From a bacterium (lineage in GTDB: Bacteria > Eremiobacterota > Eremiobacteria > Baltobacterales > Baltobacteraceae), in contig JAJYHP010000138.1 in assembly GCA_021784715.1 (NCBI GenBank), forward strand, positions 1-22,013: DNA of 22,013 nucleotides, written 5' to 3'. A program made the position numbers and the translations under genes. The notes below the pieces were generated by a model. It saw only the letters and a list, made by a program, of their open reading frames with translations. It was not told where the DNA came from and did no database searches. Shown here one piece after another: positions 15,002 through 22,013 of the stretch (the stretch's first letter is position 1; each line of letters starts with the position of its first letter).

Positions 15002-16419
15002 ACGGCGATCCGACGATCATTCAAGGCGGCATGGGCGTCGGCGTTTCGAGCTGGCGCTTGGCCGGCGCCGTTTCGGGGCTTGGCCAACTCGGCGTTGTTT
15101 CGGGGGTGGCTCTCGATCAGATTTTTGCCCGCCGCCTGCAAGATGGTGACCCAGGCGGCCACATGCGGCGCGGAGTCGAGCGGTTTCCCTTTCAGCATCT
15201 GGTAGAACGCATTTGGAAGACCTATTACATTCCGGGCGGCCGGGCATCTAACCAGCCATACAAGACGCTGCCGATGCCCGTGAAGCAAAGCCCGGCCAAA
15301 ATCCAGGTGCTCTGCATGCTCGCGAACTTTGTCGAAGTCTTCCTCGCTCGCGAAGGCCACGATAATCCGGTCGGGATCAATTATCTCGAAAAAATCCAGT
15401 TCCCACACCTCTCCTCGATCTACGGCGCAATGCTCGCCGGGGTCGGCTATATCCTTATGGGGGCAGGGATTCCCCTGAAGATTCCTGACGTCATCGATCG
15501 GTTCATAAACCACGAAAGCGCAACGTATCCGCTCGCCGTCACGGGGGCTGAAGAGGTTGACGATACGACGCTGCGCTTCGCGCCGCACGAGTTCATGGAA
15601 CGGGATCTGCCCCCACTCAAACGTCCGAAGTTTATCGCGATCATCGCGTCAAACACGCTAGCGACCACGATGGTGAGAAAAACCGGCGGACGGGTCGATG
15701 GCTTCGTCATTGAAGGACCGACGGCGGGAGGGCACAATGCGCCTCCACGCGGCAAAATGCAAATCGACGAAAGCGGAGAGATCGTTTATGGCGAACGCGA
15801 CAGCGTTGACCTGGAAAAAATACGTGCCTTAGGCCTGCCGTTTTGGCTTGCGGGCGGATATGCTTCTCCGGAGAAGCTGCGCGAGGCGCTCGCCGCGGGA
15901 GCGAAGGGCGTCCAGATCGGAACCGCCTTTGCATTTTGTGCGGAATCGGCGCTACGGGATGATTATAAGCGCGCGCTGGTCGGGGAAGCGCTGGCGCACA
16001 AAGCACACGTTCGAACCGATCCATTGGCCTCGCCAACGGGGTTCCCATTCAAGGTCGCGCGGCTAGAGGGCACCTTATCACAGGAAGACGTGTATGAAGA
16101 CCGCGCGCGCATTTGCGATCTTGGATATCTGCGTGAAGCTTACAAAACGCCATCGGGAAGGATCGCTTATCGCTGCCCGAGCGAACCGGCGAATATCTAC
16201 GTCGCAAAGGGCGGTAATATAGCGAACACCGTCGGGCGCAAGTGTATTTGCAACGCTCTGCTGGCGGCGGTAGGACTTCCGCAGACGCGTGAAGACGGGC
16301 AAATTGAGCCGAGTATCGTTACCTCTGGGGACGACCTGGCTGAGATCGAGCGTTTCCTTTCGCCCGGCCGGCTCACATATACCGCAGCCGATGTTATTTC
16401 GAAGATGACCGAGGCCTAA
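14998..16419 (+). CDS. Nitronate monooxygenase/PfaD-like FMN-dependent flavoprotein
   Basis: A 473-residue TIM-barrel flavoprotein of the 2-nitropropane dioxygenase superfamily, which includes nitronate monooxygenase, FabK and the PfaD enoyl reductase of polyunsaturated fatty acid and trans-AT polyketide synthases. Seen: the N-terminal FMN loop PTIIQGGMGVGVS (5-17), GINYLEKIQFPHLSSIYGAM (126-145), EGPTAGGHNAPPRGK (239-253) with the family histidine, and the phosphate-binding segments WLAGGYAS and GVQIGTAF (about 283-311). A PfaD-like extra C-terminal part carries several cysteines, including GRKCICNALL. A nitroalkane oxidase or an enoyl reductase role cannot be separated by eye. AGGA lies 10 bases before the ATG. 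ATA and other AT-rich codons occur more often than in neighbouring genes. fabI follows 45 bases later. Confidence 0.82.
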   Translation: MNGDPTIIQGGMGVGVSSWRLAGAVSGLGQLGVVSGVALDQIFARRLQDGDPGGHMRRGVERFPFQHLVERIWKTYYIPGGRASNQPYKTLPMPVKQSPAKIQVLCMLANFVEVFLAREGHDNPVGINYLEKIQFPHLSSIYGAMLAGVGYILMGAGIPLKIPDVIDRFINHESATYPLAVTGAEEVDDTTLRFAPHEFMERDLPPLKRPKFIAIIASNTLATTMVRKTGGRVDGFVIEGPTAGGHNAPPRGKMQIDESGEIVYGERDSVDLEKIRALGLPFWLAGGYASPEKLREALAAGAKGVQIGTAFAFCAESALRDDYKRALVGEALAHKAHVRTDPLASPTGFPFKVARLEGTLSQEDVYEDRARICDLGYLREAYKTPSGRIAYRCPSEPANIYVAKGGNIANTVGRKCICNALLAAVGLPQTREDGQIEPSIVTSGDDLAEIERFLSPGRLTYTAADVISKMTEA

Positions 16420-16422
16420 ATG

Positions 16423-16437
16423 GCAAGAGGCTCTTGC
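16423..16437 (+). repeat. Short inverted repeat between the flavoprotein gene and fabI
   Basis: Seven-base arms (16423-16429 and 16431-16437) are exact reverse complements around a single base, so the helix would form as a 5-bp stem with a 5-base loop. It starts 3 bases after the flavoprotein stop and no T-run follows. It might be an operator half-site pair for a dimeric regulator or a weak RNA hairpin. Only the symmetry is seen. Confidence 0.3.
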
Positions 16438-16464
16438 TTGCTCATCGGCGCATACTAAGGCTAT

Positions 16465-17262
16465 ATGGGACTCTTAGACGGTAAAATTGCATTGATCACC
16501 GGTGTCGCTAATCGTTGGTCGATCGCAACCGGCATCGCACGGGAATTTCACTCGCACGGAGCGCGTTTGTGTTTTATTTATCAGGGGGAGCGCGTCCGAG
16601 ATGAGGTAGAAAAACTTGCCGCCGAACTCGGGGGGGCACATTGCTATCCGTGCGATGTCACTTCCGACGAAGCGCTCGCCGATTTAGCTGCCGCAGTAAA
16701 GCGAGACTACGGCCGCCTCGATGTGCTAGTTCATTCGATCGCCTATACAAATAAGGAAGATTTGAAAGGCAAGGTATACACGACATCGCGCGACGGCTTT
16801 GCGCTGGCGCTCGACATCTCGTCCTACTCGTTGATCGCACTTTCAAATGCCTTCGTCGATCTTTTTGGTGACGGCGCCAGCATCATCGCTTTGACGTATC
16901 TGGGCTCGACGGCAATCGTGCCGAACTACAATTTGGCCGGAATCGCGAAGGCGGCCCTCGAAGCGATCGTGCGCTATCTGGCGTACGATCTTGGTCCGCG
17001 CGGCATCCGCGTCAACGCGATTTCCGCCGGACCGATTTCAACTGCCAGCTCGCGACAGGTGCATGGGCTTCGCTACATTCTCGATGCGGTAGCTGCCGAA
17101 TCGCCCCTGCGTCGCAATGTGACTCCGGAAGATGTCGGCAAGACTGCCGCCTACCTCGCCTCGGATCTTTCGCGTGCGGTAACGGCGGAGGTGCATTTTG
17201 TCGATTCGGGCTTCCATGCCATGGGAATTTTTACGAACGGGCGCACACCCGAATCGCAATAA
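16465..17262 (+). CDS. fabI: Enoyl-[acyl-carrier-protein] reductase FabI
   Basis: FabI reduces the enoyl-ACP double bond with NAD(P)H in the last step of each fatty-acid elongation cycle. The 265-residue protein is a short-chain dehydrogenase of the FabI type. It has cofactor motif GVANRWSIATGIA (13-25), HSIAYTN (90-96), LDISSYS (116-122), and the active-site pair Y155-x6-K162 in NYNLAGIAK with an extra Tyr at 145. RVNAISAGPI and EDVGKTAAYLASDLS complete the pattern. Numbering is one less than E. coli FabI at the catalytic residues. The position of E. coli Gly93 is Ala, as in some other FabI proteins. AAGG lies four bases before the ATG. A terminator lies about 80 bases downstream. Confidence 0.94.
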   Translation: MGLLDGKIALITGVANRWSIATGIAREFHSHGARLCFIYQGERVRDEVEKLAAELGGAHCYPCDVTSDEALADLAAAVKRDYGRLDVLVHSIAYTNKEDLKGKVYTTSRDGFALALDISSYSLIALSNAFVDLFGDGASIIALTYLGSTAIVPNYNLAGIAKAALEAIVRYLAYDLGPRGIRVNAISAGPISTASSRQVHGLRYILDAVAAESPLRRNVTPEDVGKTAAYLASDLSRAVTAEVHFVDSGFHAMGIFTNGRTPESQ

Positions 17263-17315
17263 GGCCTGCCGGCGATTGGAAAGGGGAGCCGTTCGGTCTC
17301 TTTGCTTGCGAGCGG

Positions 17316-17344
17316 CCGTTCGATGCGGGAATGAGATCGAACGG
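17316..17344 (+). other. 9-bp hairpin overlapping the fabI terminator
   Basis: Bases 17316-17324 are the exact reverse complement of 17336-17344, giving a 9-bp stem with an 11-base loop. Its right arm shares bases 17341-17344 with the left arm of the terminator that follows, so the two folds cannot exist together. No T-run directly follows this stem. The geometry resembles an antiterminator/terminator pair, but it lies after fabI, between convergent genes. Confidence 0.45.
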
Positions 17345-17366
17345 GTCGGGAAGGCGGCCCGTTTTT
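17341..17366 (+). terminator. Intrinsic terminator after fabI
   Basis: Bases 17341-17347 pair with 17356-17362 (seven pairs, one of them a G-U wobble) around an eight-base loop, and the stem runs into TTTTT (17362-17366). It sits 79 bases after the fabI stop and 16 bases before the end of the convergent cytochrome gene. On the minus strand there is no T-run after the stem, so it serves the plus strand. Confidence 0.7.
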
Positions 17367-17381
17367 CCAAGTGATTCCGCG

Positions 17382-18044
17382 CTATTTCAACGACTGCACG
17401 TAGGTCGCGATATCGAGAACGTCTTTTGCACTGAGCGTTCCGGGATAGAGGTTCGGCATCGGGAGCGCGGGGTGCTCGATCCAGGAAACGGTTTGAGCGA
17501 GGTTCTTACGAGCGTCTTCGTTTTGTAGCGAGGGACCCATACCGCCTTGCGCGTCGGCTCCGTGGCAGTTCGCACAATGTTGTTCGTAGAGCTGCCGTCC
17601 GTTGGCGATATTGCCGACGACGGCAACCACCGCCGGCGTCGGGGGCGCGGTCGGCGCTACCGTGCTTTTTGGCGCGGCGGTTTTCGTCGTGAGGCTTGCG
17701 GCCGTTGTCTTCGTCGCTGGGCTCGCGCGAACGACCATCACCTTTTGTTGAGGTTGTTTCGGCGAAGGCTTTGCCGCGGGCAGCGAAGCTTTCACCGCGG
17801 GCGTCAAAGTTTGCGGCGAGCTCTTGGGATTCGCGCCCGAGGTTTGCATGGTTGGGCTCGGCTGAGTTTTTGCTTTATTGCTCTGCGGAGCTGCCGTCGC
17901 CGTACGAGCGATCGGTGCACTCGTATTTTTAGATACCGGTGCGGAAGTCGCTCCAGTTGCCGCCGATGTCGCGGTCGTCGCCGTTTTCGAACAGCTGCTT
18001 AAGAGGAGAAGAGCGAAGAGCGCCATTGCGGTTGCTCGCATCAT
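17382..18044 (-). CDS. Lipoprotein cytochrome c with a long disordered tether
   Basis: A 220-residue exported electron carrier. Residues 1-18 form a lipoprotein signal ending in the lipobox LSSC, so Cys18 should be lipidated and anchor the protein to a membrane. Residues about 19-140 are a low-complexity Thr/Ala/Pro/Ser/Lys tether without structure. The C-terminal 80 residues are a class I cytochrome c: NGRQLYEQHCANCHG with the CxxCH haem site (C157, C160, H161), GPSL, and the distal ligand Met196 in ALPMPNLYPG, ending in a C-terminal helix (VLDIATYVQSLK). It probably shuttles electrons to an oxidase or other acceptor. Two adjacent ATGs exist; GAGG lies 10 bases before the first. mnmA lies upstream on the same strand. 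Confidence 0.88.
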   Translation of the reverse strand: MMRATAMALFALLLLSSCSKTATTATSAATGATSAPVSKNTSAPIARTATAAPQSNKAKTQPSPTMQTSGANPKSSPQTLTPAVKASLPAAKPSPKQPQQKVMVVRASPATKTTAASLTTKTAAPKSTVAPTAPPTPAVVAVVGNIANGRQLYEQHCANCHGADAQGGMGPSLQNEDARKNLAQTVSWIEHPALPMPNLYPGTLSAKDVLDIATYVQSLK

Positions 18045-18110
18045 TCGTCGCGTACCTCAACTTTCTTGATAGACGCGGCTTTCGTCGTTCGCTTGCTCGC
18101 TCCCGTTAAA

Positions 18111-19190
18111 CTACGCGACGATCGCGTCGCGAATCGTCGCGGCTCCAAGCACCTCGTCGCCCTCGGGAGCGAAGAGCGCGACGAGTTGTCCGGGTGCGAT
18201 CGCGCGTTGCGGTTCTTCGAATGAGAGCGAGAGCGAGCCATCGCGCTCGAATCTCGCGTGCGCGCGTGCCGGTTTGCTGCGATAGCGAATCATTGCATCG
18301 ACGGTGCGCCCTTCAGTAAAACCTTCGTTGCGAATAAGGTTAACCTCATCCGCGCGTAAGCCGTCCGCAAGTAGATCCTCTCCTCGCCCAACCACGACCG
18401 CATTGCTCGCGGCATCGAGCCGAATAACGTATTTCGGTTCGGAGGAGCCTCCGAGCGGAGCGCGCTGGCCGACGGTAAAATTTGCGACGCCGTCGTGCGT
18501 TCCGAGAACTGCGCCATCGGTGCCGACGAGTTCGCCCTCTCGCTGCAATTCGGGGCGAACGCGTGCGAGAATATCGCGATAATCGCCGCCTTCGACGAAA
18601 CAAATATCCTGCGACTCGGCTTTATTATGAATCGGCAATCCGAAGCGACGTGCGTGTTCCCGCGTTTGCGCCTTATCGAGTCGGCCGAGCGGAAGCAACA
18701 GATGGTCGAGTTGTTCGCGCGTGAGCTGTGCCAGCGCGTACGCCTGATCTTTTGCCGACGGGTTTCGATAGAGGTGGGGACCGTCATCGCAATGCTCGAT
18801 TCGCGCGTAATGTCCGGTCGCGACATAACGAGCGTCCATGCGATCGGCATAATTGCGCAGCGTTCCGAGTTTAACGTGATTGTTGCAGCTGACGCATGGG
18901 TTGGGGGTGCGCCCGCTTGCATACTCGTCGACGAATCGCTCGATGACGCTTCGGCGGAACGCCTCCTCGAAATCGAGCACGTAGTGGGGAATCCCGAGAA
19001 TCGCGGCACTGCGCCTGGCGTCGTCGAAATCGTCGATGCCGCAGCAGCTTTTGGCGTGCGCGGGCCGCGTCGGCTCGTACATCCGCATCGTCACCCCGAT
19101 GACTTCGTATCCCTCTTCGGCCAACAGGGCGGCCGCGACCGCCGAATCCACCCCACCGCTCATCGCGGCAATCACACGCATCTTTGCCAT
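18111..19190 (-). CDS. mnmA: tRNA-specific 2-thiouridylase MnmA
   Basis: MnmA puts sulphur on U34 of the Lys, Glu and Gln tRNAs, using ATP and persulphide from a sulphur relay. The 359-residue length is standard. The ATP-pyrophosphatase loop is [16 protein letters not shown] (8-23). The catalytic cysteines are C102 in [11 protein letters not shown] and C197 in [20 protein letters not shown] (124-130), [10 protein letters not shown] and FTVGQR are also present, followed by the C-terminal beta-barrel domains. The frame is open 27 codons further upstream into rodZ, but the ATG at 19190 places the conserved core at the usual distance from the N-terminus. No clear Shine-Dalgarno is seen. The cytochrome gene follows after 66 bases; rodZ diverges 47 bases upstream. 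Confidence 0.94.
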   Translation of the reverse strand: MAKMRVIAAMSGGVDSAVAAALLAEEGYEVIGVTMRMYEPTRPAHAKSCCGIDDFDDARRSAAILGIPHYVLDFEEAFRRSVIERFVDEYASGRTPNPCVSCNNHVKLGTLRNYADRMDARYVATGHYARIEHCDDGPHLYRNPSAKDQAYALAQLTREQLDHLLLPLGRLDKAQTREHARRFGLPIHNKAESQDICFVEGGDYRDILARVRPELQREGELVGTDGAVLGTHDGVANFTVGQRAPLGGSSEPKYVIRLDAASNAVVVGRGEDLLADGLRADEVNLIRNEGFTEGRTVDAMIRYRSKPARAHARFERDGSLSLSFEEPQRAIAPGQLVALFAPEGDEVLGAATIRDAIVA

Positions 19191-19237
19191 AGCTTGATAC
19201 GAGGATAACGGGTTGACAAGGCTAACCACAAGCGCTA
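19191..19237. promoter_or_regulatory. Divergent intergenic region between mnmA and rodZ
   Basis: These 47 bases must hold the start signals of both genes unless they overlap coding DNA. On the minus strand TTGTGG (19235-19230) stands about 18 bases before TATCCT (19211-19206), a fair sigma-70-like pair for mnmA. On the plus strand a perfect TTGACA lies at 19213-19218, but a -10 box at the right spacing would fall on the rodZ start codon. The mnmA promoter is plausible; the rodZ one is unresolved. Confidence 0.3.
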
Positions 19238-20089
19238 ATGGCGCCGCTTGGAGAACGATTTCGGGTTGCACGTGAGGCCCGGGGCCTCACGTTGCCGGAG
19301 GTTTCCGAGCAGACACGCATCCGCTCGGTCTATCTCGCGGCGATCGAAGAGGAGCAGTGGGACCGGATCGGAGCGACGGTCTACGTCCGCGGCTTTATCC
19401 GGACCTATGGGAATTTTCTCAAACTCGATGTCGAGCAGGCTCTTCGAGAGTACGCCGGCAGCCCTGCCGTTTGGAACTCCCCCGAGGCGAGCGAAGAGCG
19501 TGAGGCCGCCGAGAGTGCCTCCGCGAGCGCCGCCGGAAAGCGCTCGCTCGCTCCCTGGCTTTGGGTCGCCGGCGTGCTTGCCGTCCTCCTGGTTGCGTAC
19601 CTCACCTACTCCGTGGTGAACTCCGGGCAGCCGGGGAGCCCCGTGGCGGTCGCGAGCCCCGGCACGAGTCCGAGCCCCGGCACGAGTCCAAGCCCCGGCA
19701 CGAGCCCGAGCCCCGGCACGAGCCCGAGCCCCGGCACGAGCCCGAGCCCCGGCACGAGCCCGAGCCCCGGCGCGAGCCCGAGCCCCGGCACGAGCCCGAG
19801 CCCCGGCACGAGTCCGAGCCCCGGCACGAGCCCGAGCCCCGGCGCGATAGTTCCCGGGCCGGGAACGCTGCTGGTTACCCTTTCGGGGACGTCGTGGCTG
19901 CGGGTTACCGTTGACGGGAATGTTAGCATGGTGGGGACGTTTCCCGCCGGTACGCAGCGTGCGTTTCGAGGGAAGCATGTCACCGTGCGCGTCGGAAACG
20001 CGGCTGCCGTCACGTTGAACGCCGACGGTAAGAATGTCGGGCCCTTAGGCGGTGCCGGCGTTGTCGTGGAACGGACTTTTACGCTGTAA
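19238..20089 (+). CDS. rodZ: RodZ-like cytoskeleton/cell-shape protein
   Basis: RodZ links the actin-like MreB cytoskeleton to the membrane and helps set rod shape. The 283-residue protein has the three-part RodZ plan. An N-terminal Xre-type helix-turn-helix spans about 3-70 ([20 protein letters not shown], then [14 protein letters not shown]). One membrane span follows at about 105-125, with the N-terminus inside. A periplasmic linker of repeated PSPGTS units (about 139-203) leads to a C-terminal beta-rich domain of the DUF4115 type ([18 protein letters not shown], about 206-283). The linker comes from an 18-bp tandem repeat. No mreB is in view. The ATG at 19238 sits at the usual distance from the HTH. 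The stop overlaps the yajQ start by one base (TAATG). Confidence 0.88.
   Translation: MAPLGERFRVAREARGLTLPEVSEQTRIRSVYLAAIEEEQWDRIGATVYVRGFIRTYGNFLKLDVEQALREYAGSPAVWNSPEASEEREAAESASASAAGKRSLAPWLWVAGVLAVLLVAYLTYSVVNSGQPGSPVAVASPGTSPSPGTSPSPGTSPSPGTSPSPGTSPSPGTSPSPGASPSPGTSPSPGTSPSPGTSPSPGAIVPGPGTLLVTLSGTSWLRVTVDGNVSMVGTFPAGTQRAFRGKHVTVRVGNAAAVTLNADGKNVGPLGGAGVVVERTFTL
19655..19847 (+). repeat. 18-bp tandem repeat (minisatellite) in rodZ
   Basis: Ten complete 18-base units and part of an eleventh stand head to tail from 19655. Each encodes SPGTSP. Units 7 and 11 carry GCG in place of ACG (Ala for Thr), and a few units differ by one silent base (gtc or gcc before the next unit, one with a final A). 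Because 18 is divisible by three, gain or loss of a unit keeps the frame and only changes linker length by six residues. Near-identity of the units suggests recent expansion. Confidence 0.95.
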
Positions 20090-20580
20090 TGCCGAGCGAA
20101 GCTTCATTCGATATCGTCTCGAAAATCGACCGTCAGGAACTCGATAACGCGCTCAACCAGACGCGAAAAGAGATCGAGACGCGCTTCGATTTCCGCAATA
20201 GTAAAACCAGCGTGGAATCCGACGACAAGAGTATCACTATTCTTGCCGACGATGAGCTGAAGATGCGCAACGTCATCGATATGTTGCAAGCGAAGGCGAC
20301 GAAGCGCGGTATCGATATTAAAGCGTTCGAGATCGGCACCAACGAACCGGCGGCGAATTCGATGGTGCGCTGTAAAATCGTTCTACGAAACGGTATTCCC
20401 AAGGACAAGAGTAAAGAATTGATGGAACGCATCAAGGCGCTCAAGTTAAAAGTTAGCGCGCAGTATCAAGACGAGCAAATTCGCGTCACCGGAAAAAATC
20501 GCGACGATCTTCAAGCGGTGATCGCTTCGCTAAAATCTTCGAATTTCGAGCTGCCCCTGCAGTTCGTGAATTACCGCTAG
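20089..20580 (+). CDS. yajQ: YajQ-family nucleotide-binding protein
   Basis: A 163-residue protein of standard YajQ length, with the N-terminal SFDIVSKIDRQELDNALNQT, the middle TRFDFRNSKTSVE, and the C-terminal KVSAQYQDEQIRVTGKNRDD and FELPLQFVNYR. YajQ has two ferredoxin-like domains and binds nucleotides or RNA; a Xanthomonas homologue binds cyclic-di-GMP and regulates transcription with a partner. Its role here is not established. It starts on the last base of the rodZ stop and is followed by rimO after 11 bases, so the three probably form one operon. Confidence 0.95.
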   Translation: MPSEASFDIVSKIDRQELDNALNQTRKEIETRFDFRNSKTSVESDDKSITILADDELKMRNVIDMLQAKATKRGIDIKAFEIGTNEPAANSMVRCKIVLRNGIPKDKSKELMERIKALKLKVSAQYQDEQIRVTGKNRDDLQAVIASLKSSNFELPLQFVNYR

Positions 20581-20591
20581 GAGCCGTCGCG

Positions 20592-21962
20592 ATGCCGTCC
20601 GTCTCTTTCGTGAGTTTGGGGTGCGCGAAAAACCTCGTCGACACCGAGGTGATGATCGCTAAACTCGGGGCCGCAGGCTGGCAATTAGAGAGCGATGTCG
20701 ATGCCGCCGATACCGTCGTCATCAATACCTGCGCATTCATCGACCCGGCGAAGGCCGAATCGACCGAGGTGATTTTGGAACGGGCGCAACGTAAGCGCGC
20801 CGGCCAGCAACTGGTGGTCGCCGGGTGCCTCGCTCAACGCTACGGCGAACAATTGCAATCGCTTATCCCCGAGATCGACGGCGTGATCGGAACCGGTTCG
20901 TATGCCTCGATCGCCGAATTGCTCGACGACGTCCAGGCCGGGAGCAAACCCGTACGCCTAGCGTTCGATGCCGAGCCGGAGCACGATTTTATTCCGCGTC
21001 TCATTACCACGCCGCAGGCAACCGCATACTTGAAGATCGCCGAGGGCTGCGATCACCCGTGCACGTTCTGCATTATTCCGCAGCTGCGGGGCGGCTTTCG
21101 CAGCCGCAGCGAGGAGTCGATTCTCGCCGAGGCGCGGGCGCTGGCCGCTGCGGGGACGCGCGAGCTCATTTTAATCGCGCAAGACACTTCCATGTGGGGG
21201 CGCGACCGCGGCCATCGTCGTGGAGGGCTTGCCGCCCTGCTCGAGCGCTTACATGAAATCGACGGCCTCGAGTGGATCCGTCTGCTCTATCTCTATCCGG
21301 CGACCGTCGATAGCGAACTGATCGACGCGATGGCGCGTTTGCCCAAGGTGTGCAAATACATGGACATGCCGCTCCAGCACGCCCATCCCGAGGTGCTGCG
21401 AGCGATGCTCCGCCCCGGCAACGGCGAACGCTATCTTGAGATTATCGAATCGTTTCGCGAACGCGTCCCGGGGATGACGATGCGCTCGACGTTCATCGTC
21501 GGGTTTCCGGGCGAGCGGGAAGAACATGTGGCGTACTTGGAAGAGTGGATCGCTCGCGCTGGGCTCGACCGCGTCGGCTTCTTCGAATACAGTTCGGAGG
21601 AAGGAACGCCGGCATCCGAGTTGGGTTCGCGGGTTCCGGTGCGCGAACGCCGGAAGCGTCTGCTGCGATTGCGCGACGCGCAACGCGTTGCTTCCGAAAA
21701 AGCGCGGCTTGCTCGCGTCGGGTCGGTCGAGCGCGTGTTGATCGAAGAACGACGGACCCTCCGTCGCGGCGACCCCTTGCGCGCCCATCTGCCGGCAACG
21801 GTCTGGTGCGGACGTTCGCAGGGTGAGGCACCCGGCGTCGACGGCGGCGTCTTCGTCGCCGGCGATCTCACGCCGGGAACGTTCGTCGATCTCGAACTGA
21901 CTGCAGCGACCGCCTTTGATTTTGCCGCCCGCGTCACAACGAGAATCCCCGAATATGTCTGA
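20592..21962 (+). CDS. rimO: Ribosomal protein uS12 methylthiotransferase RimO
   Basis: RimO is a radical-SAM enzyme with two 4Fe-4S clusters that adds a methylthio group to an aspartate of ribosomal protein S12. The 456-residue protein starts with the UPF0004 domain (SLGCAKNLVDTE) and its three cysteines C11, C47 and C79. The radical-SAM motif C153-x3-C157-x2-C160 follows in EGCDHPCTFCIIPQLRGGFR. QDTSMWGRD, MDMPLQHAHPEVLRAM and TFIVGFPGE lead on to a C-terminal TRAM domain. CAKNLVD favours RimO over the tRNA enzyme MiaB. The ATG at 20592 has AGGAG eight bases upstream. The stop overlaps the start of the next gene by eight bases. Confidence 0.96.
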   Translation: MPSVSFVSLGCAKNLVDTEVMIAKLGAAGWQLESDVDAADTVVINTCAFIDPAKAESTEVILERAQRKRAGQQLVVAGCLAQRYGEQLQSLIPEIDGVIGTGSYASIAELLDDVQAGSKPVRLAFDAEPEHDFIPRLITTPQATAYLKIAEGCDHPCTFCIIPQLRGGFRSRSEESILAEARALAAAGTRELILIAQDTSMWGRDRGHRRGGLAALLERLHEIDGLEWIRLLYLYPATVDSELIDAMARLPKVCKYMDMPLQHAHPEVLRAMLRPGNGERYLEIIESFRERVPGMTMRSTFIVGFPGEREEHVAYLEEWIARAGLDRVGFFEYSSEEGTPASELGSRVPVRERRKRLLRLRDAQRVASEKARLARVGSVERVLIEERRTLRRGDPLRAHLPATVWCGRSQGEAPGVDGGVFVAGDLTPGTFVDLELTAATAFDFAARVTTRIPEYV

Positions 21963-22013
21963 CGATTTCACCCCGCGCCCGCGGCGTAGCGCTCCGCAGT
22001 CCTCCGAGCCTCC
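21955..22013 (+). CDS. N-terminal fragment of the gene after rimO (partial)
   Basis: An ATG inside the last codons of rimO opens a frame reading MSDDFTPRPRRSAPQSSEP up to the window edge. The 8-base overlap resembles those inside the mqn run, which supports a real, coupled gene. The 19 residues are polar, Arg- and Pro-rich, with no signal peptide, and match no family I know. In many bacteria a pgsA, cinA or recA gene lies after a rodZ- or rimO-like gene, so a pgsA-type product is a guess from gene order only. Confidence 0.5.
   Translation, partial: MSDDFTPRPRRSAPQSSEP

Noticed and set aside
19213..19241. TTGACA as the -35 box of rodZ
   Set aside because: A -10 box at 16-18 bases would fall on the start codon, and a later start would cut into the helix-turn-helix; probably chance.
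19191..19271. 27-codon upstream extension of mnmA
   Set aside because: It would overlap the rodZ start and adds residues not found in MnmA proteins.
19655..19847. CRISPR-like array
   Set aside because: The units are directly adjacent with no unique spacers and lie inside a coding region.
19561..19914. Other open frames through the RodZ repeat (Arg/His/Glu/Pro and Gly/Leu/Val/Pro repeats)
   Set aside because: An 18-bp repeat without stops is open in every frame; these are shadows of the SPGTSP frame.

Overview
This 22 kb window is a GC-rich bacterial chromosome segment (judged by eye, not computed). Short genes are packed with gaps of a few bases or overlapping start/stop codons, and many start without a clear Shine-Dalgarno sequence. 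Most genes are housekeeping: RNase J, FtsK/SpoIIIE, RodZ, YajQ, RimO, MnmA, isocitrate dehydrogenase and the futalosine menaquinone genes mqnE-mqnA-mqnC. I see no rRNA, tRNA, insertion sequence, integrase or CRISPR array. RNase J with the futalosine route and a FtsK/RodZ neighbourhood suggests a deep-branching non-proteobacterial lineage. Candidatus Eremiobacterota (WPS-2), or a nearby Terrabacteria-side phylum, is my best guess, but it rests on memory of such genomes and is an inference.

Layout. 1-1233, minus strand: the first codons of an exported protein, a YIP1-family membrane protein, and an upstream stretch with a signal-peptide-like start but no convincing gene. 1234-5543, plus strand: RNase J, an EamA transporter, then a small Tat-signal protein overlapping an amidase. 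5578-8805, minus strand: isocitrate dehydrogenase, a tandem PilZ protein and a GT4 glycosyltransferase. 8842-14697, plus strand: FtsK, a PAP2 phosphatase, mqnE, mqnA and mqnC, a tight run. 14698-17262, plus strand: about 300 bases of unclear content, then a PfaD/nitronate-monooxygenase-like flavoprotein and a FabI enoyl-ACP reductase, whose codon use looks less GC-driven than that of their neighbours. A terminator follows. 17382-19190, minus strand: MnmA and a lipoprotein cytochrome c. 19238-22013, plus strand: RodZ with an 18-bp tandem repeat, YajQ, RimO and the start of another gene.

How the genes fit together. FtsK (chromosome segregation) and RodZ (cell shape) are often near each other in bacteria; here about 8 kb of menaquinone, lipid and electron-transfer genes lies between them. 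The three mqn genes cover chorismate dehydration and both radical-SAM steps of the futalosine pathway, while mqnB and mqnD must be elsewhere. Menaquinone and the membrane-tethered cytochrome c both point to a respiratory chain. Tandem PilZ domains next to a glycosyltransferase suggest surface-polysaccharide output under cyclic-di-GMP control.

I found no clearly new multi-gene system. The items most worth a second look are the start-codon hairpin at 46-71, the Tat protein/amidase pair, the flavoprotein/FabI pair with its flanking non-coding DNA, the RodZ minisatellite, and the overlapping hairpins at 17316-17366.
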